DNA from: Candidatus Paralachnospira caecorum
GTDB taxonomy: Bacteria > Bacillota > Clostridia > Lachnospirales > Lachnospiraceae
NCBI GenBank assembly: GCA_904379015.1
Contig: CAJFHG010000018.1
Coordinates: 1 to 49,265, forward strand
Reading direction: 5' to 3'
Length of the DNA stretch: 49,265 nucleotides
Both the position numbers and the translations under genes were made by a program. The notes beneath the pieces were generated by a model. It did no database searches. It was given only the letters and a program-made list of their open reading frames with translations, and was not told the DNA's origin. Shown in pieces: positions 19,576-29,419 of the stretch. How positions within the stretch are numbered: the stretch's first letter is position 1; each line of letters begins with the position of its first letter.

Positions 19576-21957
19576 CTATTTTCTCCTTTTCTGCCAGAAT
19601 GTATCCAGCAATTCCGATAAATTTCCGTAATTTGTCACATGACACTCCGACCACTCTCTTGGGAACAGTCGTCGATATTCACCATAAAGGAACCTGTCGT
19701 CCAGCAGCAAAATGATCCCTTCGTCGGTATCGGTGCGGATCACGCGGCCTGCGGCCTGCAGGACTTTGTTCATGCCCGGATACCGGTAGGCATAGGCAAA
19801 CCCGTCTTTTCCCCTGTCCTCATACCATGTTTTCAGGATCTCCCGTTCCGTGCAGATCTGGGCAAGGCCCGTTCCCACGATCAGCACGCCGATGAGCTGT
19901 TCCCCCTTCAGATCGATCCCCTCCGAGAAAATCCCGCCCATCACGCAGAAGGCCGCCAGGGACCGTTCTCTTTTCTCCCTGAACTTCTCAAGGAACGCCT
20001 CTCTGTCGTCCTCCTTCATATTGCCGGACTGTACCGCGATCTCCACATCCTGCTGCTCTCCCATTGTCTGATACAGACTGTATACCTCATTCATATAGGC
20101 GTAGGAGGGGAAATATACCAGATAATTTCCCTTTCTGGCCCGCGCCGCCGTCAGGATATAATTCAGTATCTTCCAGTATTCCCGGCTGTTCCGCCTTTTA
20201 TACCGGCTGCTCACGTCCCTGCCCACCGCCAGCAGGCGTCTGGAGGCGTCGAAGGGCGACGGCACATAAACCGCGTATTCCTCCTGGTTTCCGCTTAAAA
20301 CCTCTTTGTAATACTGCACCGGGAGCAGCGTCGCCGAAAAAAATATGGTGCTGACGCCCTTCTCCAGACACAGGGAGAGATTCGCGGCCGGGTTGACACA
20401 GAGCAGCTTCAGCATGAAGGACTCCCGGCTCACCTGTTCTGAGTAAATGCAGTAGGAATCATCCAGCCGGTCATACATATTCAGAAAATGACGGATGGAC
20501 AGATACAGGCTGCTGTAAGTCTCGTTGCCGTCCATAACCCGGAATTCCTCCTGGAATTGTTCCATTTCGCTGAAGGCGCCGGTCAGCGCCAGTGCGAACT
20601 GATCCACAGATTTCCTCACCACCGCCCCGTCGCTCTCCCGCTTCATCTCGAGAAGCAGCCGGTTGCACCGTTTCAGTTTCCGCTCCAGTCCCGGGCTGTA
20701 GGGTCTGACCAGACGGGCCGCAGCCAGGAACTCCTCCTTGTAAACAGCCGCGCTGTACATTTCTCTGGCCCGCTCCGCCAGATTATGGGCCTCATCCACC
20801 AGAAACAGATAGTCCCCGGCCGGTCCCTCCCCGAAATAACGCTTCAGCTGCACATTGGGATCAAACACATAATTGTAGTCACAGATGACCACATCCACCC
20901 AGTCACTCAGATCCAGCAGGAATTCATGGGGACAGACCCGGTACGCTTCAGCCCATCTTTCGATCTCCTCCCGGCCTGCCCGCTCATTCCGGCAGATATA
21001 ATCAAACACCGCTTCATTCACCCGGTCATAATGCCCTTTGGCACAGGGACAGGCTTCCGGGTTGCACTCGGCCTGTCCTCCGGCCCGGACAAGGGGGCAG
21101 AGCTTTTCCCTGGCCGTAAAGGTCACAGAGGAGGCCCGCAGCCCTTTTTTCCGGAGGATCTCCATGGCCTCCTCCGCCACAGTCCTGGTGATGGTCTTGG
21201 CCGTGAGGTAGAAGATCTTGTCGCCCAGCCCCTCTCCCAGTGCCTTCACCGCCGGAAACAGGACAGACATGGTCTTGCCGGTCCCCGTAGGCGCCTGGAC
21301 ATACAGGGTCTTTCCCCTCTGGATAGTCCTGTACACAGACACTGCCAGCTCCCTCTGGCCCGGACGGTAAGGAAACGGGAATTCCAGTTCCCTGGCCGAC
21401 GCGTTCCGCTCCAGCCTGTGCCGGTAAAGGAACAGGCCCCAGCGGGAATATTCCTCCAGCAGGCCGCGGACAAATCCTTCTGCCTCCGACACCTCCACCA
21501 CCTCTGAAAAGCGGCGGATCTTTTCTGTCTCCAGATGACAGTAGGTCAGCTGGATCCCCACCTTTCCTGTCAGCTGTTCCCGTTCCGCCGCCATCCAGGC
21601 ATAACACATGGCCTGGGCTCTGTGGACCGGGACCGGCTCTTCGAGAGAATCAAGATCCCAGTAGACGCCCTTGATCTCATCCACGGTCAGGATCCCGTCC
21701 TTTGTAAACAGCCCGTCCGCCCGTCCCTCCAGTCCGATGACGATCTCTTCTGTCTCAAACTCTGTCCTGAGAAGGACCTCCGCTTCATAATCCGCTCCCA
21801 TGCGGGCCTGGATCTTCCGGTGCATCTTCGCGCCCGCCGCCATGGCGTCCAGATCCCTTTTCCCTTTTCTGCGGCTGTCGATGTCGCCGCTCCTCAGCAG
21901 AAATTCAACCAGGTTCCGGACCGATATCCGGATCCTGTTTTCCTCCAATTTTGTCAC
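19576..21957 (-). CDS. DinG/XPD-type ATP-dependent DNA helicase with N-terminal nuclease-like domain
   Basis: Superfamily 2 helicase of the Fe-S XPD/DinG group, presumed to act in DNA repair. 793 residues. The first 190 look like a PD-(D/E)xK nuclease fold (EGRADGLFTKDGILTVDEIKG gives the D...ExK pattern). Helicase motifs follow: Walker A QAPTGTGKTMSVLFP (about 230), four cysteines for the Fe-S cluster (C...CNPEACPC, about 300-316), DEAH box FLVDEAHNLAER, and the C-terminal motif VI QAAGRVIRTDTDEG. It starts downstream of the HPr-like gene after a terminator. Whether the nuclease domain is active cannot be judged by eye. Confidence 0.88.
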   Translation of the reverse strand: MTKLEENRIRISVRNLVEFLLRSGDIDSRRKGKRDLDAMAAGAKMHRKIQARMGADYEAEVLLRTEFETEEIVIGLEGRADGLFTKDGILTVDEIKGVYWDLDSLEEPVPVHRAQAMCYAWMAAEREQLTGKVGIQLTYCHLETEKIRRFSEVVEVSEAEGFVRGLLEEYSRWGLFLYRHRLERNASARELEFPFPYRPGQRELAVSVYRTIQRGKTLYVQAPTGTGKTMSVLFPAVKALGEGLGDKIFYLTAKTITRTVAEEAMEILRKKGLRASSVTFTAREKLCPLVRAGGQAECNPEACPCAKGHYDRVNEAVFDYICRNERAGREEIERWAEAYRVCPHEFLLDLSDWVDVVICDYNYVFDPNVQLKRYFGEGPAGDYLFLVDEAHNLAERAREMYSAAVYKEEFLAAARLVRPYSPGLERKLKRCNRLLLEMKRESDGAVVRKSVDQFALALTGAFSEMEQFQEEFRVMDGNETYSSLYLSIRHFLNMYDRLDDSYCIYSEQVSRESFMLKLLCVNPAANLSLCLEKGVSTIFFSATLLPVQYYKEVLSGNQEEYAVYVPSPFDASRRLLAVGRDVSSRYKRRNSREYWKILNYILTAARARKGNYLVYFPSYAYMNEVYSLYQTMGEQQDVEIAVQSGNMKEDDREAFLEKFREKRERSLAAFCVMGGIFSEGIDLKGEQLIGVLIVGTGLAQICTEREILKTWYEDRGKDGFAYAYRYPGMNKVLQAAGRVIRTDTDEGIILLLDDRFLYGEYRRLFPREWSECHVTNYGNLSELLDTFWQKRRK

Positions 21958-22052
21958 AGTACCCTCTCACTTTTCCGGAAAATGTCCGCTTATCGCACAA
22001 AAAATCCTGCGGAGCATTTTTGTTTCATCAGGAAACAGTGTTCCTGTAAAAC

Positions 22053-22096
22053 AAAAAACAGACTGGCCGTACATTCCGCGGCTGCAGTCTGTTTTT
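22053..22096 (-). terminator. Terminator of the HPr-like gene
   Basis: Minus strand: AAAAACAGACTG pairs with CAGTCTGTTTTTT around a GC-rich inner loop, followed by a T-rich tail. Confidence 0.8.
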
Positions 22097-22141
22097 GCTG
22101 ATCTCAGTCTCTATATTCCGTCATTTCCGCAAATACTGTTG

Positions 22142-22369
22142 TCAGCAAAGAGCGAAACGGTCAAGGACACGTTCAAAGCTCTGATTGCTTCCACTGTACT
22201 CCACTGTCAGCGGCTGTGTAAAATCCAGGCTCATCACGCCAAGGATCGATTTTGCATCCACAATTACTCTGTTATAATATACATCAATGTCAAAATCACA
22301 CTTGCTCGCTGTTGAAACCAGTTCTCTCGCGTCCTCCGGTTTTGATAGTTTAATCTGTCTCTTATTCAT
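22142..22369 (-). CDS. HPr-like protein lacking the phosphocarrier histidine
   Basis: 75 residues. The second half matches the HPr fold around the regulatory serine (VDAKSILGVMSLDFTQPLTV, equivalent to the Ser46 region). The N-terminal loop that should read xxHARP is replaced by PEDARELVSTASK, with no histidine anywhere in the protein, so transfer of phosphate from enzyme I is not possible. Such Crh-like or HPr-like paralogues may act only in regulation, but that is inference. The start at 22369 has AAAGGA eight bases upstream; an ATG nine codons earlier has none. Confidence 0.7.
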   Translation of the reverse strand: MNKRQIKLSKPEDARELVSTASKCDFDIDVYYNRVIVDAKSILGVMSLDFTQPLTVEYSGSNQSFERVLDRFALC

Positions 22370-22487
22370 ATCAAACATCCTTTCTATGGCAATCATTGAT
22401 GTTGAAAAGTGTTATATCATTACTTTTCTCCCTTGTCAAGATTTTTTACCAAAAGAATGTTTCTATTCATAAAATCTTCATGAATGC

Positions 22488-24005
<1,518 letters not shown>

Positions 24006-24019
24006 TCAGAGCCGCCGGT

Positions 24020-24247
24020 TCACACCTCCGTAAAGGTGCATTTCTCCCTGATGCCCGCGGCGTCGATATGAAATACAAGGGTTCCGTCCTCCAGGATTTC
24101 CTTCTCATAGGACAGATTTTTTCCTTTGAATTTTTCCTTCACGTACTGCTCCGGATCCGCCAGCTCCAGCTCCTCAATAAAAACATCCCGCATCTGATTG
24201 TTGGGGCACTGATTGAAAATTTCCCACACTACTTCGTATTCTTTCAT
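24020..24247 (-). CDS. Small conserved protein of unknown function
   Basis: 75 residues, acidic, soluble, no signal peptide. Sequence blocks: EYEVVWEIFNQCPNNQMRDV and EKEILEDGTLVFHIDAAGI. I recall similar small proteins from Clostridia without a known role. It sits 16 bp after degV and 29 bp before glpK, so it is probably co-transcribed with both. Confidence 0.75.
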   Translation of the reverse strand: MKEYEVVWEIFNQCPNNQMRDVFIEELELADPEQYVKEKFKGKNLSYEKEILEDGTLVFHIDAAGIREKCTFTEV

Positions 24248-24263
24248 CGCGCCGCTCCGTTTC

Positions 24264-25142
24264 TTATGCCAGATCCTGGTCGCTCATGAACACCAGCGCG
24301 AACATGCCGGCCCCCACATGGGCGCCGATGATCGGACCGATATCGGCAATGATGGCATCCCGGATCAGTCCCCGCTCCAGCAGCGTGTCCTTCAGCTTCT
24401 CCGCCATTTCCAGGTTGGCGGCATGTCCCACGATCACAGTCTGCAGCTCACTTTTATCCGCCTCAGTCTCCATTTTCTGGCAGAAGGTGTCCAGGATCTT
24501 TTTCGTCCCCCGGAGCTTCGCGGCAGAAACCAGCTTGCCTTCCGTGTCCACGCTGAGCAGCGGCTTTACGCCGAGAGCCGTGCCCAAAATGGCCTGAGCC
24601 GCGGAAATCCTTCCGCCCTGGCGAAGATGATCCAGATCATCCACCACAAACCAGTGGCGCACCTTCAGCCTGTGATCCAGCACCCATTTCTCCATCTCCT
24701 CAAATCCCATGCCCGCTTTTTTCTGAAGGGCTGCCAGATAGACCAGGAGTCCTTCGCCTACGGAAGCGCACAGTGAATCAATGCTGACGATCTTTCTGCC
24801 GGGATACTTCTCCATCAGTTCGCCGGCCGCCATACAGGAAGCCTGATACGTACCGCTCAGTCCGGAAGAGAAGCAGATATACAGGATATCCTGTCCCCGC
24901 TCCAGGATCGGAGAAAATACCGTCTCATAGGTATAATAATTAATCTGAGTGGTGCTGACCTTTTCTCCGGCTTTCACTCTGGTGTAAAACTCTTCAAAAC
25001 TCATCTCCCTGGCATCCGCGTAATGCTGACAGGTCTGGTTGCCGACCATAAATTCCATGGGCACTACTTCAACGCCCAGCTCCGCAAAAATCTGCCCGGG
25101 CAGATCGGCTGTGCTGTCCGTCACAATTACATAATCGCTCAT
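24264..25142 (-). CDS. DegV family fatty acid-binding protein
   Basis: DegV/FakB proteins bind fatty acids and present them to the FakA kinase in Firmicutes. 292 residues. Typical pattern: N-terminal YVIVTDSTADLPGQ, the loop KVSTTQINYYTYE, ILYICFSSGLSGTY with the lipid-head-binding serine, and the C-terminal IGPIIGAHVGAGMFALVFM. No fakA gene lies nearby. First gene of the degV-small protein-glpK unit. Confidence 0.92.
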   Translation of the reverse strand: MSDYVIVTDSTADLPGQIFAELGVEVVPMEFMVGNQTCQHYADAREMSFEEFYTRVKAGEKVSTTQINYYTYETVFSPILERGQDILYICFSSGLSGTYQASCMAAGELMEKYPGRKIVSIDSLCASVGEGLLVYLAALQKKAGMGFEEMEKWVLDHRLKVRHWFVVDDLDHLRQGGRISAAQAILGTALGVKPLLSVDTEGKLVSAAKLRGTKKILDTFCQKMETEADKSELQTVIVGHAANLEMAEKLKDTLLERGLIRDAIIADIGPIIGAHVGAGMFALVFMSDQDLA

Positions 25143-25229
25143 TCTTACCCTCCTGTATGTATCCGTATTCTACTAATATATCATTAATTTTCCCGCTTGT
25201 ACACCGGAATCGTGATCGCGCCGGGACGA

Positions 25230-25259
25230 CCGGAGCGGGGCAGAGGGGCGCCGCTCCGG
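25230..25259 (-). terminator. Strong GC hairpin after the 3D-domain gene
   Basis: CCGGAGCGG and CCGCTCCGG pair perfectly over 9 bp around a 12-base loop, about 32 bases after the stop of the 3D-domain gene. No T-run follows on the minus strand, so termination is only possible. Confidence 0.4.
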
Positions 25260-25291
25260 CTCCCGCGTGTCCCGCTCCGCGCATGCGCGTC

Positions 25292-25891
25292 TCATTGCCT
25301 GACCCATACCTCCACATTTCGGTCCACCCCCAGCTCATTGGCCAGATCGCAGTTATCCACCAGCACGTCGATCCGTTTCCCTTTGATCCCGCCTCCGCAG
25401 TCTTCCGCCACATATTCATAATCCAGGCCGCCTATCCGCACATGCGTATAATAGGGGATCACCGACGGATCTACGGCAATGGTATGGTGAAGCTGCATGG
25501 GGGACTGGGTGCTGGTCTGCCATGCCCACTGATCATTGCAGCATTCCAGCGGACAGTAATAGGTAATGACCCAGTCGTCTCCCAGGCTGACCCATTCGCC
25601 GCCGGCTTCCTCCGCTTCCCCGCTCCCTGCCTCTGTTTCTTCCCCGCCGTTCTCCGGAGCGGCCGTTTCCGCGGCTGTCTCCGCGTCCGTCTCTGTCCCG
25701 TTCTCCCCGTCGGCTCCGTCCGCGGCCATCTGCACCGCGGCTTCCTCCGCCGTGTTTTCAGTCAGCTCCCAGTCCGGCTCGCCGACCATGGAAATCCCGT
25801 CTTCCTTATAAGGCTCATACGTTCTCAAAAGCTGGCCGTTGAAACCAGCCACAACACATATTCCCAATCCTATGACAAAACTCGCTCGCAT
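25292..25891 (-). CDS. Secreted 3D-domain protein (possible cell-wall lytic enzyme)
   Basis: 199 residues: an N-terminal signal or membrane anchor (ASFVIGLGICVVAGF), a low-complexity acidic linker rich in Ala, Glu and Thr (about 45-110), and a C-terminal 3D domain (about 115-199) with the three conserved aspartates in HTIAVDPSVIPYYT, VAEDCGGGIKGKRIDV. This domain occurs in MltA, RpfB/YabE-type and stationary-phase wall enzymes. Here no G5 or LysM domain accompanies it. Single gene between degV and the kinase/regulator pair. Confidence 0.85.
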   Translation of the reverse strand: MRASFVIGLGICVVAGFNGQLLRTYEPYKEDGISMVGEPDWELTENTAEEAAVQMAADGADGENGTETDAETAAETAAPENGGEETEAGSGEAEEAGGEWVSLGDDWVITYYCPLECCNDQWAWQTSTQSPMQLHHTIAVDPSVIPYYTHVRIGGLDYEYVAEDCGGGIKGKRIDVLVDNCDLANELGVDRNVEVWVRQ

Positions 25892-25985
25892 AAATGCTTC
25901 CTTTCTTCATGAAATCGATTATTTTGTCATAGTATTTCCCGTTTTTTCCTGCCTATACCAGATTTTTTCCGGATTTCGTCCCGCT

Positions 25986-26987
25986 TCAGATCACTTTTCT
26001 GTAAAAACGGATGAAAAAACGGGTTCCCCGCCCCTGCTCGCTTTCCGCCTCCACATGGGCATTCTGCATATTCAGAATATTTTTCGCCATGGCCAGCCCG
26101 ATGCCCACGCTGTCCTTTCCCGCGTTTTCCCCCTTGTAAAACCGTTCAAAAATATGGGGCACATCTTCCGGCGCAATGCCTTCTCCCGTGTCTTCTATGA
26201 TAAGACTGGAATAAATTCCCCGTTCCTCGCCGGTCACTGTGATGGCGCCGCCTTCCGGAGTATGCTCCATGCAGTTTTTCAGGATATTGGAAATAGCCTC
26301 CGCCGTCCAGCTCCTGTCACAGAGGATCTCCAGGTTTTCCGGCACCCGCACCTCAAAGGTCTGGTTCTTCAGCTCCATGGGGATCAGAAGATGAGCCGCC
26401 GCCGTTCTGATCAGCTGCGCCGCCAGTTCCGGCTCCCGCCTGAACTGTACCGTTCCCGCGTCCAGCCGGGACATCTTCAGGAGCGCGGTCAGCAGCCATT
26501 CCATCCGCTCCAGCTGAGAGCGGATCGCCGAAGTAAATTCCGCCCGTCTGTCGGGAGGCAGCGTTTCGTCTCCCAGTATGTCTGTCATGACCATCATGGA
26601 TGTCATGGGAGTTTTCAGCTGATGGGAAATATCGGAAAGAGAATCCGCCAGATAGATCTTATCCTTTTTCAGAAGCTCCGCCTGGGTCTCCAGGCAGGTG
26701 ATCATTTTATAGATATCATTTCTCAGAAGACTCAGCTCCCCCTCCGCGTTGTCCGGAATATCCAGGCCGCGCCTGCCGTCCAGCACCTGCTTCAGATAAA
26801 GCGACAGTTCCGATATCCTGCGGTAGCGCAGCCGGCTGACCATCAGGTAGACGACACAGGCACACGCAAAAAAGACGCAGAAGCAGTAAAATCCCCGTCC
26901 TGATTCCGCGTAGATCATGCTTCCCGCGAAAATCCCCAGTATGAGCAGCACCCAAAAACCATATTTCACTTCTTTATTCCGGAACAT
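25986..26987 (-). CDS. Intramembrane-sensing type histidine kinase
   Basis: About 333 residues. Two adjacent membrane helices (about 10-27 and 32-50) separated by only a few residues, no extracellular domain. Then a HisKA domain with SDISHQLKTPMTSMM (phosphoacceptor His), and HATPase motifs NILKNCMEHTP, IIEDTGEGI and GIGLAMAKNILN. This architecture matches BceS-like kinases, which sense through a partner ABC transporter; none is adjacent. The ATG at 26987 overlaps the regulator stop (TGATG), so the two are translationally coupled. Confidence 0.9.
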   Translation of the reverse strand: MFRNKEVKYGFWVLLILGIFAGSMIYAESGRGFYCFCVFFACACVVYLMVSRLRYRRISELSLYLKQVLDGRRGLDIPDNAEGELSLLRNDIYKMITCLETQAELLKKDKIYLADSLSDISHQLKTPMTSMMVMTDILGDETLPPDRRAEFTSAIRSQLERMEWLLTALLKMSRLDAGTVQFRREPELAAQLIRTAAAHLLIPMELKNQTFEVRVPENLEILCDRSWTAEAISNILKNCMEHTPEGGAITVTGEERGIYSSLIIEDTGEGIAPEDVPHIFERFYKGENAGKDSVGIGLAMAKNILNMQNAHVEAESEQGRGTRFFIRFYRKVI

Positions 26988-27658
26988 CACACATCTCCCA
27001 GCCTGTATCCAAGTCCTCTCACAGTCTGGATCACTTCGTTTTCGCCTCCCAGCTTCTCTCTGAGGCGCTTAATGTAAACTGTGAGCGTATTGTCATTCAC
27101 ATAGTCGCCCCCGATATCCCAGAGGCTCTCCAGCAGCTGGTTCCGGGTGAGAACCTGCCCCTCCGCCTGGGCCAGGGCCAGCAGGAGCCGGTACTCCATG
27201 GTCGTGAGAAACAGCTCCTGTCCGTCTCTGTATACCTTCGCCTGAAGCGGATGGATGGTGATCTCTCCAATGGTGAACACCTTCTGGGCGCTGTCCTGTT
27301 TCTGATACCTGCGCAGCACGGACTTCATTCTGGAAAGCAGCTCTCTGATCCGGAATGGCTTCGTGATATAATCGTCCGCTCCCATATCCAGCCCCATGAC
27401 CACATTTCCCTCATCCTCGCAGGCAGTCAGAAAGATCACTGCCGTCTCATCCCTTTTTTTTGCTTTCCGGCAGATATCGTATCCGGTCCCGTCGGGCAGC
27501 ATCACGTCCAGCAGGCAGATATCAATAACTTCTTCCTCCAGCGCCCGGAACGCTTCCGCGGCGGAATGGCAGGTGCGCACGTCGTACCCCTCCTGCTTCA
27601 GGGAGTATTCCAGTCCCATGGCAATACTGTAATCATCCTCTACAAACAGCACTTTCAT
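26987..27658 (-). CDS. OmpR-family response regulator
   Basis: 223 residues: receiver domain (VLFVEDDYSIAMG; ICLLDVMLPDGTG with the phosphorylated Asp; DYITKPFRIRELLSRM with the Lys) and a C-terminal winged helix (LTTMEYRLLLALAQ, then GDYVNDNTLTVYIKRLREKL and VIQTVRGLGYRLG). Expressed ahead of its kinase. Transcribed away from the metallophosphoesterase gene across a short AT-rich intergenic region. Confidence 0.94.
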   Translation of the reverse strand: MKVLFVEDDYSIAMGLEYSLKQEGYDVRTCHSAAEAFRALEEEVIDICLLDVMLPDGTGYDICRKAKKRDETAVIFLTACEDEGNVVMGLDMGADDYITKPFRIRELLSRMKSVLRRYQKQDSAQKVFTIGEITIHPLQAKVYRDGQELFLTTMEYRLLLALAQAEGQVLTRNQLLESLWDIGGDYVNDNTLTVYIKRLREKLGGENEVIQTVRGLGYRLGDV

Positions 27659-27732
27659 ATCTCTTTACTCCGCCTCCTTTTCTTTCTGCCCTCCGGCTTC
27701 TTCTCATTATAATATAATTGACAATAAAATGA

Positions 27733-27761
27733 TATACACTTTTTGCCGCCTGTGCTATAAT
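27733..27761 (+). promoter_or_regulatory. Possible promoter of the metallophosphoesterase gene
   Basis: -10 TATAAT (27756-27761) with a poor -35 TATACA 17 bp upstream. On the opposite strand a TATAAT near 27706-27711 could serve the response regulator. The 195-bp region thus looks like a divergent promoter region. Confidence 0.35.
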
Positions 27762-27853
27762 CAGGTCAGCCGTTCCAGGCCGCTTCTGTCAGCATTCCGC
27801 ATGACAGACCGCAGCTTCACGGCAAGCTTTACGACAGAAAGGACTTTTTCAAA

Positions 27854-29056
27854 ATGATCGCCGTATTATTGGCACCGGTTTATATTCTCGTTGTTTTATA
27901 TCTTCTGCGCTGGAATCTCTGGTGGCTGTACGCCTGCAGTTCTTTTTTCAAAAAGAAATGGTTCCGCGTCCTTTATTCCTGCTTTTTTCTGTTTATTTCC
28001 TGTTCCCTGGTCATCGCCTTTTTTATCCGCGAGCCATCCCTCAGGTGGTTTTTCAAGCATCTGAGCAACTACTGGCTCGGCACCCTGCTTTATATCATTC
28101 TCGCCATCGTGATCGGAGATCTCATCCGGCTGATCCTCATCCGCAGCCGCCATTTTGACAACACCCGGCTTCATTCCAGGAAAACCTTTGTCATCAGCGG
28201 CGCTGTGGTCATCCTGTGCATCGTATCGGTCAGCCTTTACGGCATTATCCACGCCAGGACTCTGAAAATTGCCCGCTACGATATCACAATCGACAAGGAA
28301 TGCAGCGCCGGCGACCTGAAGATCGTGCTGATCGCGGACCTGCACATGGGATACAACATCGGCCACCGCTACATCGAACAGATGGCTGAAAAGGTCAACG
28401 CCCTGGAGCCGGATCTGATTTGCATCGCCGGGGACATTTTCGACAACGACTACGACGCTCTGGACGACCCGGAGGCGATCACCGCCGCTCTGAAAAGCAT
28501 GAAAAGCAAATACGGCACCTACGCCTGCTGGGGCAATCACGATATTACAGAACAGATCCTGGCCGGGTTCACCTTCGGCAGAACAGAAAAGCTGGAGGAT
28601 GATCCGCGGATGGAGGCGCTCCTTGACGACGCGGGGATCACATTGCTGAATGATCAAACCGTGTGCATTCACGATGCTTTCTATCTCACAGGCCGGAAAG
28701 ATATTGACCGGGCAGAAAAGGTGGAGGGCTCCCGCCAGTCTCCCGAAGAGCTGCTCGGCGGGCTGGACCAGAGCAAGCCGATCTTTGTCCTGGAACATCA
28801 GCCCAAATATCTGGATGAAGTGGCGGAGGCCGGAGCAGACGCCCAGTTATGCGGCCACACCCACGACGGCCAGCTCTTCCCGGGAAACATTCTCGTGGGG
28901 CTGATGTGGGACAATTCCTACGGTCTCGAACAGAAAGGAGACATGTATTCCATCGTCACCTCCGGCGTGGGCGTCTGGGGGCCTGCCATGCGGGTCGGCA
29001 CCGATTCCGAAATCGTAGAAATCAACGTTCATTTTCCATCCTCGGGCCAGACATAA
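27854..29056 (+). CDS. Membrane-anchored metallophosphoesterase (YkuE/YaeI-like)
   Basis: 400 residues. Four hydrophobic helices occupy about residues 1-140, followed by a calcineurin-like phosphoesterase domain with the metal ligands LIADLHMGY (D-x-H), CIAGDIFDNDYD (GD), CWGNHD (GNH[DE]), LEHQP and CGHTHDGQL (GHxH). Soluble relatives such as YkuE lack the long membrane part. The substrate is unknown; lipid or nucleotide phosphoesters are known in the family. The gene ends 11 bp before the left repeat of the integrated element and seems complete (VEINVHF near the C-terminus). Confidence 0.9.
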   Translation: MIAVLLAPVYILVVLYLLRWNLWWLYACSSFFKKKWFRVLYSCFFLFISCSLVIAFFIREPSLRWFFKHLSNYWLGTLLYIILAIVIGDLIRLILIRSRHFDNTRLHSRKTFVISGAVVILCIVSVSLYGIIHARTLKIARYDITIDKECSAGDLKIVLIADLHMGYNIGHRYIEQMAEKVNALEPDLICIAGDIFDNDYDALDDPEAITAALKSMKSKYGTYACWGNHDITEQILAGFTFGRTEKLEDDPRMEALLDDAGITLLNDQTVCIHDAFYLTGRKDIDRAEKVEGSRQSPEELLGGLDQSKPIFVLEHQPKYLDEVAEAGADAQLCGHTHDGQLFPGNILVGLMWDNSYGLEQKGDMYSIVTSGVGVWGPAMRVGTDSEIVEINVHFPSSGQT

Positions 29057-29067
29057 GAAATAACCGT

Positions 29068-29224
29068 CTGGCCGTGAAATCAAGTTCGTCTTACCTGAGC
29101 ACGGTTTCCGGCCTTCCATGACACAGCAAAAAAGCCCGCAATCCCTGATTCTGCAAGGATTTCCGGACTTTTTTCAGTTTCGTGAGCCACTGGGGATTCG
29201 AACCCCAGACAACTTGATTAAAAG
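29068..29224 (+). repeat. Left attachment repeat (attL)
   Basis: 157 bp shared with 32735-32891. There are four differences: 29073 (C here, T on the right), 29076 (G/A), 29123 (A/G) and 29126 (G/A); the 98 bases from 29127 to 29224 are identical. It holds the last 17 codons and stop of an integrase frame (LAVKSSSSYLSTVSGLP), a bidirectional terminator (29128-29174) and the 3' half of tRNA-Lys (29183-29224). The first two differences are silent in the integrase frame. Confidence 0.92.
29128..29174. terminator. Bidirectional terminator inside attL
   Basis: AAAAAAGCCCGCAATCC... pairs with ...GGATTTCCGGACTTTTTT (imperfect stem). In the right copy the same hairpin serves both tRNA-Lys (minus) and the integrase gene (plus). 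Confidence 0.75.
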
Positions 29225-29274
29225 GCATGTCTGCTTTCTTTCAAAAAAAAGAAAACTGAAGGACTTTTCAGCAG

Positions 29275-29375
29275 TCAAGGGCGTTAGAGGCGCCAGCCGT
29301 CCCTTGACGGCTGGAAAGCCTTTTCACAATAGGGAAGGGTGGGAACGGTTTTATCCGTTCCCGCCTTGATTATAA
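29275..29375 (+). other. Hairpin cluster, candidate rolling-circle replication origin
   Basis: Two perfect hairpins lie 26 bp apart: CCAGCCGTC/GACGGCTGG (29293-29301 with 29306-29314, loop CCTT) and GGGAACGG/CCGTTCCC (29341-29348 with 29355-29362, loop TTTTAT). The first can refold into an alternative GTCAAGGG/CCCTTGAC pairing (29276-29307). Right after the second stands CTTGATTAT (29365-29373), which resembles the CTTGATA nick site of pC194/phiX174-type origins. The region is non-coding and on the same strand as rep. The structures are seen; the origin function is inferred. Confidence 0.45.
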
Positions 29376-29419
29376 AAATAAACGTGGATTTTGTCAATTT
29401 CTCCAGTGTGCTCAAGATG

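Noticed and set aside
29183-29224. Second tRNA-Lys gene in the left repeat
   Set aside because: Only the 3' half from the anticodon loop is present; it cannot fold as a tRNA and is part of attL.
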